A stretch of DNA of 64,000 nt from Cycas panzhihuaensis (GCA_023213395.1 CM041465.1:226431741-226495740), one strand, 5' to 3'. Shown: positions 34,249 through 48,263, numbered from the stretch's first letter. Program-made: numbers and translations. The notes: a model not told the origin generated them from the letters alone.

Positions 34249-37200
34249 TGGAGTGGATGTTAATATGAATAAAGGGGAAGTTCCAACATAGGTAAGACTT
34301 TAAAACCTAGAAAAAGAAACACTAGCACTATATTCCATAGGTAAAGGGGGCTAATTTCTAAATTTAAAATCCATGATAGACATAGAAATAAGACCAAATT
34401 AAGGAGAATAATATCAAACAATGGCAAATAGATGAGTTATAATGAATTCTATAAGGAATGGAATAGATTGAGCAATAGGTTTTAAGGTAGTAAATATAAA
34501 ACTATAGAGTTTTAAGAGGCAAAGTCCTCCTTAAGTGTATGGGGATGAAGTGGGGATAAACCTCTTAGTTGTCAAGAAACCTACTAGGATTAATAAGCCT
34601 CTAAATTCCAATGTAACATTGTTGTGAATGAAAGTAAAGGGGTAAGTTATAAATAACGAGACTAAATTCAAGTCCCCAATATGGTCACTAGAAAAATAAT
34701 GACAGAGAAATATTAACCTTAGTTTTCACTTGAACTCACCATATTCCCTAGTGTAAAACTAAATTCACATCTAAGTTTATATTTTATAAATTATAAATGA
34801 AATAAATTTAAGTAGAGGTGATGCTTGACTGAGCAACCATGTTGTAGATGTCACTTAAATAAAATTATACAATTATCGCTCAATGACTAAAAGAGTTAGA
34901 GGGTTAATTACACATATAAAAATAAATAAAATAAACCTAACTAGTGAGGGGCTTGAATCACAATAGGGGAAATATTAACACTAAGCTATCGTGTCAATAT
35001 TTTCCTACAAGAAGGCAAAATAGCCAACTTAAGGTCATTAGGTTACTTACCTACTATGTTGATTAAGGATTACTTGGAGGTCTCCCCTAAAACTGTAACC
35101 TCAACCCTAGGAGCATGACTTCTCTAACCTCGATAGTTAATTCTTAGATAAATTATAAGGCTTGGAGTAGTTTAAAATTATATGAATAATGGTAAGATGA
35201 AGCCCTTATTCTCTCTCTGGAGGAGATCACTTAACTAGTCATGGTTTCATGATACAATCTTAGAGATCAAGTATAGAGTAAACCCACTCACTCTTTTATA
35301 TACACATAACTACTAGTATCACTTAATAACCTAGGCTATTAGAAATATATCTTAATAAATGCAATGCATTAATGTAATTGTACTCCTATTATGGAACTAG
35401 TCCTACTTAACTAAGAGTTTAATACATTAGAGGTCCTATTTATATGGAGCATCTTGTTCTAGTAATATGTTAATAGGAATAGTGGAATATGATTTATACT
35501 AACAAAATAATTAGGATATACCCAAGGATCCTAGGGATGATGATGAATTAACAAAGTGGAAACATTTTGATAATAATATCTTATTTAAGTTTTTTGTTAT
35601 CATAAAATTTACACATAATGCATTAAATGAATGATATATATGAATGAAAGTAAGAGGAAACACCAAAGTTTTGCTAAACCCTAGGATCATTAAGTATGTA
35701 AATGTGTAATAAAAATGAAAAATATTTTGTACTTTTACTTTTTTATGTGCATTTATGTATGTATGTGTGTGTGCAGATTTTTTAAGTAGTGCGTGCCTTC
35801 ACCCCTGCAAGAATTAGTGATAAATAAAAAAAAGAAAATGGAATGCAATATAAACCCTCATTCATTCATGTAAAATGCATCTAAATGAAGCCTTGTTTAA
35901 CCATTAACTTTGGTTTTCTAAGTAAGCAAAAACAAACTAAATGCTAATGTAATAATCCCATTCCTAATTCATTTATTAAGAGAAATTTTAAGCAAAAGCA
36001 ATCTGCGTTCCTAAATGCAAAACAATAAATATCAAAACCCCCTTTAGAATATGAACCTACTATTGTAGTTATAATGAAAGTAAATATATGACTTTTTCTA
36101 TGCATGATAAAATTTATATAAAATTTCCCCTTTCATTAATATGAAATGCACTAAAAATAAAGTTAACCTTTAACCTTTTAATTCTAAATTTTAATTATGA
36201 AGAAAGTAGATTCAATATCCATGTAAAAATAGTGCTTTGTTTAGTGCATTTGTCCATCTAATTTATGGAAATTAAAAAATATGAAAATAAACCCCTTTCA
36301 TGGATGAAAAAAAGTCAATGCAAACATTGATCATTTAAGAAAAAAAGGAAGAAAAAAAGAGAAACAAATAACACACACTTTCATGTATGAATAATTAGTC
36401 ATTTAATTATCCCCCTTTTAACTTCATTTTTATGTAAAGCTTGAGTTTTAAATATAATTGTGTTTTCAATCATGAATTACTTAACAATGACAACTCTATA
36501 GTATTCAAAATAAAGAAAGGATTCTAATTTAAGTGAGTTTTGTTTAGAGCTAAAACAAATATTTAATAAATAAAATAAACTCTTTATAGACAAAAAAGAA
36601 AGAAATTACATAAAAAATGAGTACATGCACATGTGTGGGAGGTATGAACTCAAAGAAGATTTGAACCTATGATCTTCATTTTTAAAGAACTAACATAGGG
36701 CACATTAATTAATTATATTAATCACACTTATCAAAATGTTTATGAGAAGAAAATCAATTTAGGCATTTAAACATTTCACTTCTAAGAAAATATAAAACAA
36801 AATAGAAATATAAACTTTATACATTCATTCATTTGAACATGCTCATGTTTTTTATGAAAAATAAATATATGTAAATAAATTAGGCATTGATGTTGACTAT
36901 TTAAAGAAGAAAATTTGGCTAACAAACATATTTAATACACTTATTTGATAGAGGTAAATAAAAGCATTGTTCTATTCAATAAGGTCCCTTTTGACATTGA
37001 GCAGGTCTTATACCTTATCTTATTTGTTGTTGTGGCTTGATTATATGATTGTAGTATGATTAATTGGAGTGTTTAACATGATGACTAGATGATTATGTGA
37101 TGTGATTATGTCTATGCTTGATTATCATTATCGATGATGTATAGATCTTAAAGTGCTACTTAATGAGTACTCTCAAACTTGCTTTAGAGCTCAGCTCTGC

Positions 37201-37673
37201 CTTGCTTTCACATAGTTTATGATTTTTACCAACTTCTTGTCTATTGATTGACCACTTATTTTTTCACCTTGATTTCACATTTTAGCTTTGTTCATCATTC
37301 CATTGATCTTGTTGTATAATCAACAATGTATTCTTAGTTTGATTTTAATTTTATTTTTTTGATAATATTTTGCTATAAGGTCAAATTTCATTTGTTGTGA
37401 TTTTTATTATTTCTTACAATTTTAGGTTTGCCCAAAACTATAACCTTCTTAATAAACTATGATAAATCGTGAAAGTCGTGGTTTTAATTATTTTTTACAA
37501 GTCATAGTTTTCACTATTTACCATTATTTTTAGTGTTTGTCATGGTTTTCATTTTCCCATGTGAAAAAATAATAATTGCAAGTCATATTTTCTTATTGTA
37601 TGAACATGATTTTTTGTGAAAGTATCTCCTTTCTTTCCCCCAAAAATTTCACTCCTTTTCCTTCCATTTCTCT

Positions 37674-37728
37674 TATAAATACCTATCATTTTCCTAAGGT
37701 AGGAGAGGATTCTAGTTTGTGCAATAAA
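37674..37728 (+). promoter_or_regulatory. TATA box plus AATAAA pair, LTR-like
   Basis: TATAAATACC near 37675 is followed about 50 bp later by AATAAAGTATT. Such close spacing of promoter and poly(A) signal is typical of the U3-R part of an LTR, but I could not find a partner LTR or edges. Confidence 0.3.
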
Positions 37729-39289
37729 GTATTATAGGATTTTCACCTTAGCTTCTTGCATCCCTTTGTCAATTTTAGAGTGACGTTGTGGAAAGAAGAT
37801 CAAGCTCTTTGTGGCATTTTCCAAGGCTTGGGATTATTCATGCTTAACTTTAGGACTCTTTTTTCTCTTAGTGTACTCTTCTTCCTCTTATCTTCTCACT
37901 CTCATATGCACATTCTTTCTCCCTTATTGTCATTCTTGCCTTTAAGAAGCTTTGGCTACATTGTCCACACCTTGGAGCTTACTTTGGAGGTTTTAAGAAC
38001 TATTATTGCATTGATCTGAGGTACCTGGCATTTTGTGAGTAAATTAGTTGCTAGAATTGCTTTTAAATTTCCTTTTCTATTGTGTCCTTTTCCTTTTTTA
38101 TTTTTAGTTGTAAATGCACTTCATTTGTGTTTAGGTTAAGTTAGCAAAGTTTGCTTGAGTGCCTTATGTTGTCAAAGGTTTGAAATGCTTTAGCTTTAGA
38201 TTTTTTACCTCTACACACAATAAAAAGAAGTATAAGAAAACCATCAAGCACACAAATTCTTACTCACAACTTGGGTGAAGGTTCACATATATAGCCCTAG
38301 TGCTATTAAACTCCCTAAGGAGGTAAGTGGTTTGGCTTGAGAACAAAAGCAAAGAGAACCTTCAACCCTTTTTCATAGGGTTCTAAGTCCCTACACCCTC
38401 TTATTTTCTCATGATCCTCCAAGTGTAATAAAAATACTACCATGATTATGAGTGGAGCCTTTTTATAGTTGTTTTCTTTAGGAGTTTGTCATTGCATTAT
38501 TACTAACCTAATTATTGGCAAGCAAATCTATCCCACTTGGGTTGGAACATTATTTGAGGAGCAAAGTCATTGTTTATAGACTCCTTCAAAGAAAGACTAA
38601 GAGGTGGCCTACATTCTATCATAAGATCTCTTACTATGAGTCCTTAATAAAGGTTTTGAGTTTCATCTTCTTTTCTATTATTAACTAAAACTTCAAATAA
38701 AAAATGAGATAAGGAACTAATTGAGTTTATAGATAGGTTTTTATATTGCATTGGTTGAATGGTGTTATCTCTTTACCCCTCCTCTTGTTCTTCATGTGAA
38801 AGAAAGGCAAATCATCTTGTCTAAATATGTTATCCTCCCACTTATTTGTTTGGAGCTTAAAGTCATAAGAGTAACACAGGAACTTAGGTTTCTATCTATT
38901 ATGTGATAAAGCTTAATTGCATGTTTGATAAGATAAGAAAAGAAGGAAAAACATAAAGAACAAAAGCTAAAAGAGATGCATGCATATTAAAAAAATATTT
39001 ACTTGTTTGAATGATATGGTGGATGCTTAGTCTACATGGTTAGTGATTGCAATCAAATTACAAGTGCATTCTAAATTGCATTTAGGAGGTTGCTTTTATT
39101 TCATCCCCCTAGGTAAGGCTTTTTTCTCTTTATTAGGGCTTACTTGATCATCTAAGACTTGACATCCCTAGTATACAAGCTCATTCTTTTCTAAAGGGTA
39201 AATATTTTTTATTATAAAGAGATTTTTTATTGATTAATACATGACATCCTTGATATATAAATTTCTTCTACCTTGAGATTATTCTACTT

Positions 39290-39540
39290 TTGTTGCAATC
39301 TAAACAACAAAGGTGTTGGTTTTCTAGTATACTTTGGGTTGAGAGCAGCTTCTCTCTCTATCTCATCCCTAAGTTTGTAGAACTCACTATAATTAAATGT
39401 AGGCATGCTTGATCCATTTACCTTTACAAGTGGGTTATCATCAAGTGAGTGAGTCCCTAATGGCTAACCCTCAATAGGGTTGTTAATCTAGGGTGCAAGC
39501 TTTCTTCACTTCTTACATCCATTGGTCCTCCCTTTTTATA
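39290..39540 (-). pseudogene. Decayed coding trace, unknown retroelement protein
   Basis: One minus-strand frame reads about 50 residues without a stop, with a natural-looking composition (MPTFNYSEFYKLRDEIER and ALNPKYTRKPTPLLFRLQQK). A related stretch lies just upstream (GPMDVRSEESLHPRLTTLLR). I do not recognise the family. A gag-like origin is possible from the repeat context. Confidence 0.35.
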
Positions 39541-41619
39541 GTTAGCATGATGTCAACATTTTCCTCTAAGGCAAGATAGAGGTCTAGGATAGAGTGTTCT
39601 CCCTAGGAAGGTTTATAATTTGATTGATAAGAAGCCTAGGATGTCTACTTTGGGGTAAGGGTTCTAATGATTCTCCTACTTATTGAGGGTCTTTTCTTTC
39701 TCCTTCCCATTAGGGAAGCTCTTGTGTGCTTATGTTTTTCATTTTTTTCTACTTCTTTTGCTTTTATTTCTTTATTTTAGATCTTTTATATTATTTAACT
39801 TGGCATGTAGATAGGATTTTAGTTCTATTTCTCATATGTCATACATTTAGGGAGACATCCCTCTTTCTTTGGAAAGGGGATTGAGGATCTATTGAAACTT
39901 ATTACCTTAATTCCTTTGTGATGATCATTCTTCCTCCTCACTTTATGTCTCTTAGGTAACTCACCTTGATTAGTATTAAGGATGAATACATAGAATAAGG
40001 GCACTTCTTTTAGTGAAATAAAATATGAATTCTACAAAAGTTTCTAGAGGCATTCTAATACATATGGATAAATCATGTAATCAATAAATGAAAGGAACAT
40101 CCATGAATAGATTTAGAGAACGAAAATGGGTATCTGACATAATCAAGATAAGTGATTAGATTTCTAGACATTGGACATCTAAATAGATTGATATGAGAAC
40201 ACAAAAATGCATGTTAAAACATATGTTGAATGGGTGTTATAAGTGGCATTCTAGGAGGGAATTTCAATATACTCAATAGAATGATATTTGGATGATTTAA
40301 AGGGATCCATAATGTAGGATCCGATAACTGAATTAATGGAGTTCCATTAAATAGTTTAAGTTATGCGATCATTAGATTATGGCATTGAAGGAATATGAGA
40401 TAATAAATATCAAAGGCATCTATGTTAGATGAGTAGTTGTGTAAAGTCAACTAGGAGAGTACTAAATACATGAACAAGAGTAAGTATGCTAATCTAGTTT
40501 GTAGGTACAAAAGCATGACCTTTCCATGGCAAGATTAAGTCTTATAGATGTTTAAAAATATGTCATCTCAAAGAGTTACAAGTCAATATAAAATGGTTCT
40601 TTGACATTTATTGAATAGTAAATGGGCTTATTAAATGACATGAAGAAGAGGCATGCTTTAAAGGATGTAGTTGATCAACATAATCATCTTGGGTTTTGAG
40701 ATTGATACAATCATCTTATTATAAAGGAGTATGGAATTTTATTAAACTTGGAAATACCAATGTTAACATCATAACAAGACAAGATCACATGTTGGAATGC
40801 ATTAAATGATATATACATAGAGGAAATAAAAAAAGAAAAGAAGGCACCCCTATATTTTAGGACCTTAATGATTAAGCATTAGAGATACAATAATAAAGAT
40901 ATCTAGATATATGATGGGAAATGAATGATTTGGGATAAGGACATGGTGATACAATTGATCAAGGGAAAGAAAAGAAAATAGAATTGAGGCAATGATTGTT
41001 GAATTATGATATGGAGCAATATACATCTCACATTTAATCTCTCAAATGGAAGTTAATATGATTTGAAGTTGAAGAATGAGAATAAATATGGTATCTAGAG
41101 GAGCTTCCACTAATGTTGTGTTCTTTGAAAGTTATTTGGTAATTCCCTATGTTCAACTTCTCATTTGGCTCTTATTCCAATTCTTAAGAATTACACATGT
41201 AAATTCATGTTTGATAGGATATCGCATAACAATTAGGTTGTAGATATTCCAAGAATAATATAGATTAATATATCAAATGAGATATCACTTAGAATATCAA
41301 AAGAAATTACGAATTCCATCCTAAAATATTCCTTATCTCAATAAAAGGTCTCATTGCATTCATAATAATATCATTTATACAAGAGATAAAATGAGTGGGT
41401 TAGTTTATTATTAATTCATTGGCAGCTTGAATCACAACTAATGATCATTTTTTAGTTCTAATTTAATAAATATGCAAGTCTTTTATCCCCATTCTAAAAT
41501 GAATGAAATGGTCTACAATTGTTAAATTAGAGAGGAACATAGAATCTTTAATTCTAAAAGGAAGTTTTAAAGCCTCATTACAACATGATGGGCCCTCTAA
41601 AGGATAAGAATATCCTGTT

Positions 41620-41815
41620 TAATATATACATCAACATAAATTATATTTTAGCTATCATTTTACTCATTTCATCTACTTTAGGCTCTTTGATCTCTTCAAC
41701 CTTTGTTGTTCTACCTTATGTCTTAGCCATCCATTTATTATTCTTGTCTATGAAGTAGTAAACCCTAATAGACCCTTTAAATGTCATATGATAAGCATCG
41801 ACATGGGACCTAACA
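41620..41815 (-). pseudogene. Decayed coding trace, unknown
   Basis: A minus-strand frame of about 64 codons with one or two stops reads HVDAYHMTFKGSIRVYYFID, then KVEEIKEPKVDEMSKMIAKI. It lies on the same strand as the 39290 trace and may be the same old element. Function unknown. Confidence 0.33.
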
Positions 41816-42694
41816 AATGTAAGGTTCAAAACCTACTATGTCTATAAGGTGTATGTTGCCAAATCTCCTTATGAGGCATCTTGCTTACGTAACATAATAG
41901 AATGCTATTCACACTATGCCATTGTAGCTACTAGGGTTTAAGACTAGATTTCCATAACCATAATATGGAATTCACATGATTTAGAAATGTCTGAAATAAG
42001 CATCATGTTAAAATAGTGTCAAAAGTCTAAACATAAAGAAGGTAAATGTAAAAATAAGATGTAGAACCAAACAGAAATTTAGATGCTAGAAGATCATGGT
42101 AGAACATCACTTGAATTTTTTCCCTTGTAGAACTGGAAGATCATATATAGGTCACCTAGAAGAGCACACACAGACCATCTTAGAAGATCATATTAAAATC
42201 ATGTTATCTTTGAGGTTCTCTTAGTTGAGAGAACATTATACCTTCTTCTTAATGTTGTTCCCTAATGACATAATATTTAAGTAATTCCATCCCAACCCTC
42301 TTAATGTTAAAGACCTAATTTGATAATAGTTGAAGTTAATGATAACTCCTACGATTACAATAATATTAGAGTGACTTCTTCTCAATTGTCATAATGCTAA
42401 AGACTTGAGTTGATGATAGTTTCCATGGTTTGGATACTTGATATGGTGATTTACATTCCAATGTTTGTGAAAACATCCCTTTTTGAGTTTTATTGATAAC
42501 CTCCTATTGTAAAAGTTGCTAGTAGTCCTTAGGGATCTAGTTTAAAAGAAATCACCTACTAAAGTGAAAAAATGTCTTATCTAGAGATATGCATCCTTAG
42601 TGTAAAGGCTTAATAATAAAAGAAAACTTGGGATTGACTTCTAATTTCACTTCCAAAGACTCTTGAGGTACTACTATGGATGGATAGTAGATAA

Positions 42695-43105
42695 TATAGG
42701 ATTTTGATGATCAAAATTAGAACTATATAACTACAAAAAATATACAATAAAGTAATACTCCATAATATCATAATAAATTCACTAGAAAAATAAGATAGTA
42801 TCATGTACAATTTATCTGACTATGACCTTAAAATTCATTCATTTAGAATGACCTTCCAAATTATTCTCATAATATATATGATACATCTTAATATATAAAT
42901 TCATTCAGTAATAGTCCATAAAAGAAGCCACAATTGAATGACACTTGTCATATCCCCATTTATGAACTTAATAAATTCCATGATATATGTTACAAGTCTA
43001 TTTAGGACTTTAGTAACTCCTATGACTTATCGCATCATCCTTGATGACTCACATATTAGTTTGTCCTTATATGAATTTCTCTATATATGAACATTAATTC
43101 CAATA
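42695..43105 (-). repeat. Element E 3' LTR
   Basis: About 411 bp. Matches 60631-60993 over its length (shared AATAAAGTAATACTCCATAA and many other blocks). On the minus strand it starts TATTGGAATTAATG. Confidence 0.85.
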
Positions 43106-43118
43106 CCCCTCCTTAATG
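43106..43118 (-). other. Element E polypurine tract
   Basis: On the minus strand TTAAGGAGGGG directly precedes the LTR start. Confidence 0.8.
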
Positions 43119-43199
43119 TTCATATGATTAACTAAATTTATTAGACTAACTTGTTGGCAAAGTATTGGGCCTTGTTTTTAATTTTTGTTTTCCCTTTAT

Positions 43200-44860
43200 C
43201 TCAAGTAATTGAGCTTTCTCAATGGTCTTTATATACCATTTAGAAAATTTGATAGATGGAATGACCTTAGCTTGTAACTATGTCTCTTGAGTATCTTTAA
43301 CTTTTTCCTCCTTAATTTATTCCTCCTTTGACTTAATAACCTATTAACTTGAAAAACTTTATTCAACCTATTTTTTGATCTTCTTCCCTTCATCTTGCTA
43401 AATCTTCTAGATGTTTAGATCTTGACCTTAATCTATCACTTGCTTATTAACTTCTTTAGAGATGACATTTACAACCTATTTGTCATCCTCTTCAAAGATA
43501 ACCTCTCAAGTTATATAAACTTTTCTAGTTGTCAACTTGTATATCCAATACATTTTTATCTCTTCATTGTACCCAATAAATATTCCCTTCAAAATTCTAT
43601 CAATTGCTTTCTAATATTTATCTTTAGAATTCTATATATAAGTTGTTCTTTCAAACATTTTGAGATGGGTAATTAGAGGCTTATGATCTAACCATGCTTC
43701 TTTAGGTGTTTTATTTTGTACAACTTTAGTTATACTCCTATTTGTCAATTAAGTTATTATACCGATTACATGTGCCTAAAAGATGTCTAAGAGATTCTTA
43801 GCCTTCATCAACATCTTGGCCTTTTTAATCGACATCCTGTTTATTCTCTTAGTTGACTTTTCCTAATAAGAATAATATGGTGATGTCAACTATTAGATGC
43901 CTTAGTCCTTAAAAGTTAGATAAAGGTTTTGGAGGTGATTTCTCCCCCATTATTTGACCTTAGTGTCTTGATTTTTTATCTTCTTTCCTTCTCTAATTTC
44001 ACTTTAAACTCCTTAAATGTCTCAAAAACCTAAGGCTTCTCCTTTAAAGGATAAACTTAAATTTTCTTAAAATAGTCATCAATGAAGGTTAGGAGATATT
44101 TTACATCTCTAAGTGAAGTGTTTAGCATAAGACCATATATGTTTGAGTGTACCAGGTTCAACTTGTCAGTTGCCTTGGCTTTTGAAAATCTTTCCTTTTG
44201 TTACTTTCCATTGATATAAGAATCACACATGCCATTTTCTATTCTAAAATTTGGAAGACTATGCACCATATTAAACTTCTTCATTAACTGAAGATCATGG
44301 AAATATAGATACCCCAAACTTTCATGCCATAGTTAAATCTCATTTACTCCCCCTATAGTCAAATATGCCTTTAGGCTTATAGATTTATATAAGAACCTAT
44401 AAGGATAATTTTCTCTTTCTCCTTTTATAACCATTTTATCCTCATAATTACTGATACTTTCTTTCCCATCTCTGAAGAGAACACTCATCTCATTGTCCTC
44501 TATTTGACTAATAGAAATTAGATTCTTTTTTAATTTGGGCACATATAAAACATTATGTATATGATAATTATTACAGTCTAAAGTTATGATTAGAACTTTC
44601 TCAATGCCTTTAATGGTTAATATTCTATTATCTCCTAAAGATACAAGATACCCAAATGCCTCCCACATATGCCTAAACTAATAAAGCCTACCTATCATGT
44701 GTTTAGAAGCACCTAAATCTATGCACTAAACATTATTGTAAATTTTATCATGCATTGCCATACTCCATTAATTTGTTACATGCTACAATCTATCTCTATG
44801 CTACTGATTAGCTTATAAAAACCAATAATATCTTTTGATACGTCTTAGTTTCTTATAGTA
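43200..44860 (-). pseudogene. Element E pol remnant: protease, integrase (copia)
   Basis: Read right to left. A zinc-knuckle remnant near 44850-44800 reads YYKKLRRIKRYYW. The protease near 44740-44700 reads IDLGASKHM (DLGA for DSGA). The longest open piece, 44333-44668, codes LGDNRILTIKG, then NNYHIHNVLYVPKLKKNLIS and SISQIEDNE, the typical protease to GAG_pre-integrase segment. It continues through LWHESLGYLYF, LVHSNIYGLM and KYLLTFIDDYF, then the integrase core with TLRSNNGGEI near 43950. It fades out by about 43200 and runs straight into the polypurine tract. RT and RNase H are deleted. Confidence 0.82.
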
Positions 44861-45229
44861 ATGGTAGGTAGTCTAAGGCATTTTAATTAAGTAGGAAAAT
44901 AGACTTATTCCACTCATTTTTAATATGAAGTGTAGCAAAATAACTAAACACTTAAAACACAATGGTTATTAAATATTCCTCAAATAACATACACTTATTT
45001 TATTAATCAACATTGATAAAAGATCCCTTGATCACTATGCAAAGTTCTAAAAAATTAATATAGAACATCAGACACCACATAGGAAGCCAAAATCAACCCA
45101 TAGGACCACTACAAAGAACACTAAAATTTATAGTAGAAAATTATTCTTAGTTTAGTCGAATGACCCTTCTATGAGTCAAAAAATGATTATAGTTAGGTTG
45201 TACTTTAAAATATCTTTACAATCTAGTCA

Positions 45230-45530
45230 TGTTCTGAACTATAATCATGACTTGGTCATACCTTCTAGTCATACTCCCAGTCTGTAGTCACAACTTGGTC
45301 ATACTCTTTGCTATAATCATGACCTGGTCACACTTTTGACTGTAATCATGACTTGATTTCACTTCTAACTATAATCACAACTCAATCACACTTTCGATTA
45401 TAATTATGACCTAGTCATACTTTTGACTACAATTGCAACCTAATCATACTTTCGATTGTAATCATGACCTAGTTGTAACCATGGCTATGATCATGATCTG
45501 ATTATACTTTTGATTGTAATCACACCTAGA
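45230..45530. repeat. Minisatellite, ~35-bp unit, in element E
   Basis: Eight or nine diverged copies of a unit like ATACTTTTGACTGTAATCAT followed by GACCTAGTC. It lies where E's gag should be, on the leader side of the zinc knuckle, close to the F insertion point. The rest of 44870-45758 shows no gag motif. Confidence 0.75.
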
Positions 45531-45758
45531 AAATGGTTTATCCCTTTAATACACATGACCAAGGGATTCATATAAAATGGCTTACTCAAAATAAAATTAA
45601 AAATAATTCAATGTAGAACAAACATTCTAAACACCAAATAATTTTTTAGCCTAAGTTTTGAGTTGACAAATTTTATCTATGTGCGTCAATTACATTCTTA
45701 CTGCATCAATCGATTTCTCTAGTGAATCATCAAATCAATTTATCTCATATCTATGTTG

Positions 45759-45763
45759 GTCTC
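45759..45763. repeat. Target-site duplication of element F (GTCTC)
   Basis: GTCTC before the left LTR and GTCTC at 59680-59684 after the right LTR, identical. This fixes F's outer edges. Confidence 0.9.
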
Positions 45764-48263
45764 TGTTTCCCGGCTTCCGGGAATGGATACGGAATCACCG
45801 ACTCAGGTAAGTGCAGGTATGTCTCTTGCATTATTATTGCTTTCTTTTACTGGATGTTTGCTTGCGTATCTGCATGTGTATGACTTTGTGGGCGACCTTG
45901 TAGTCGTCCACACCTATGCTAGCCTATGACGACTATAGCAGGGGCACACTCCCAGCGAGTGTGGCACCCTGGTGATCGTATTACTTCCCGTGTCTGCCCT
46001 CCTCGCTCCAGGATCCACTAGGTTTGCGCCACCTCCGCCCGTGTGATGACTCATCATCGTTTGGTCAACTTGCCACCCCACTTGAGCCCTATTTTTGCTC
46101 CTTTGGACCCGTTTTGTTGGCTTGTTTGCTCCCGGGTGGGTGTTTTAGCGTTATGTCCACCTTTTGTCGTCCCCCAACTGGGTGGTTGGTGGGCCCCATT
46201 CTCGACCCTAGGCGGTCATGAATATTCGTGATCTGTTGTCTCGATTATTTTTAAAAATCTGTAGTGGCGATTTCGCATTTATTGCAAAGCGCCACGTGGC
46301 TCGCTTTATTTCTCTTCGGTGCGCCCTAATCGCACGGTTTAGGGTTTTGCTTGAGTACTTAAGCCCTTTTGGCTCATTTTCAAGGATCTTTTGGCTCACT
46401 TTTGGAGTTGCTCTCAAGAAAAACACTCTCCTGCTCTACTCTTCTCTGCTGTTTGCTGCTGCAACTGGACCTGCACCTCTTCATACAAAGACCACTCTCC
46501 TTTGGCTTGGTGAGACATTCTCTCGCCCTCAAACGCCTTGGAGAGGGCTCCTTTGAAGCGGTTTCATTTGGTTTCTACCAGGCGATCACGAGTTCCTCGT
46601 TTGCAGTGTCTCCGTCACACTTAGTAGCGAGGACCCTAGCCTGCTCCACTCCGGATCTGGGCTATTTTTCCGGCCCTTCTTGACATCCTTTACCGAGGCA
46701 AATCCCTTGCCTCCCTTCCTAGTACTCTTCATTTTGCATTTGTCTTTTGTGATGTTTATGCTTGACTTATTTGTTCCTACTTGTTTCTTGAGAGTTAGTT
46801 TTCCTCCCTTTGGAGGCTGTTATACCACTCTCCTGTGCTTCTTACTGCGTTCTTTGTCAAAGCGGGCGTTGAGGTTGCATAGGTTTTGGAGAGGAGCTGG
46901 GTGGATTCCGTACCACCTTCCATGCTCCCTACGCGGCTCAAAGCCCTCCAAAGCCTCCCTCTCATCCCGTGCTACTCTTGGCCTGTAAACAAGGGTTTGA
47001 AGGCTCCCTTTGGTCACCCAAACCGGCCGCATCACGGGTTGCGGCTGATTTGGGACCCTTTGTTCAGGTTTGGGTGCCATCCATAGGCCCCAACCATGGG
47101 TTCTTACTTCACCTTTGCTCCCGGTCACGGTTTGCTCCCGTAGCATCCGGCCCGTGGATATCTTTGGGTCTCTCTTGCCCTTTTTGACCATTTTCCGGCC
47201 TTGGTTCTTGACTTTCTCCTCACGCCTTGTGGCTCTGGGGAGGTTGGAGCACCGTTTGCGGGAAGTAGGCCACTCCGAGGCTTGCCTTGTTGTTTCCTTT
47301 CATTTGGATCACTTTCCCTTGGTATTTTCCTTATTGGACTAACACTAACGCATGTATATTTAGACTCTTGTTTATGTTGCTAGACATATATTGTTCGATC
47401 TTTGTGTTGCATGTTAGTGTTCTTCCTTCAGGAAGAGGGAGACCCTTGTTGCTTGCAGGTACTCGAGACGCGCGGAGAATGTTGCCCGTTGGCCTCTCTA
47501 CCGGTAAGTGCTCTTTGCATGTATCATGTTTTATGCTATCTCATTTACTAGTTAGCGTTCCTTTCCTTCCTTTGGTATCGCATTTACTTTCCCGGGGAGG
47601 GTAAGGAACCCCCTTTTTTCACCTGCCGCTACATCCCGCATCCGGTACGTCGCGCGGGGTGGTTGGGTGCTCCTCGTGGAGGCTACGTCATCTCGCACGC
47701 CTTCGGCCCAGGTGCACACTTCCTTCCTCTTCGCTACCCTTGTTCTTCCTTTTATTCCTTTCTTAGTAATTAGAACATTGAAAGATTAAAAGGGGAAATT
47801 GCTTTTGTATTTGTTTGCGATTTGTTTGCCTTGTTGCATGCACCCTCTATTATCCGTAGGAAAGATTGTAAGAGTTTTCTTTGTCCTTACCTTTCCTTCC
47901 TTCTCCTTAACTGCACAAGCGCCTTGCTTCCCGCATCGCTCGTATACCCGGTTAGGTTGCATAGGTTTGCTCTTGGCCTATCTCTATTAGGTTCCTTCTC
48001 TCTCCCTTCTGGCCACCCAAGGGTGGGAGGGTCCTACTCCCAGGCCAACTCAGGTTCGTCCTGCGTACCTTCGCCCCTTTCTCAAGGTGGTGAAGGGTCA
48101 CCCAATAGTAGCCATACTCCATTGCAGATCCCGAACTCGCGCTCCGGCGCACGGGGTGCTCTGCGTGGTAGTTACCCGCCTTTTAGGTTCCACTTTCTAT
48201 CATTTCATCACTTACTCCTCCCACGCCTATCAGTTAGGTAGTTATCCTGTAGCAGCGCGTCCA
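45764..48263 (+). repeat. Element F 5' LTR
   Basis: 2500 bp. Small open frames (for example 47822-48241, Leu/Pro/Ser-rich) recur in both LTRs but have no family resemblance. Its differences from the right LTR are mostly small indels and CG-related changes. Confidence 0.92.

Larger units (their letters stand above)
34249..42694. other. Unassigned AT-rich sequence between D and E
   Basis: About 8.4 kb without a gene. Two short minus-strand coding traces (39290-39540, 41620-41815) and one promoter-like spot (37674) are listed separately. The open frame at 37756-38019 (plus, 87 residues, Leu/Phe/Ser-rich) has no recognisable domain. A G/TCATGGTTTT-like motif recurs loosely at 37465-37570. Otherwise nothing seen. 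Probably very old repeat remains. Confidence 0.5.

Noticed and set aside
36640-36700. tRNA gene suggested by a TTTGAACCTATGATC-like box
   Set aside because: No matching cloverleaf stems around it. Only a loose B-box resemblance.
37756-38019. 87-residue plus-strand frame as a membrane protein gene
   Set aside because: Leu/Phe richness comes from T-rich sequence. No start context or domain, and it lies in decayed repeat DNA.
34249-42694. Endogenous pararetrovirus in the unassigned region
   Set aside because: I saw no movement protein, coat zinc-finger or RT motif. The evidence does not go beyond unknown decayed repeat.
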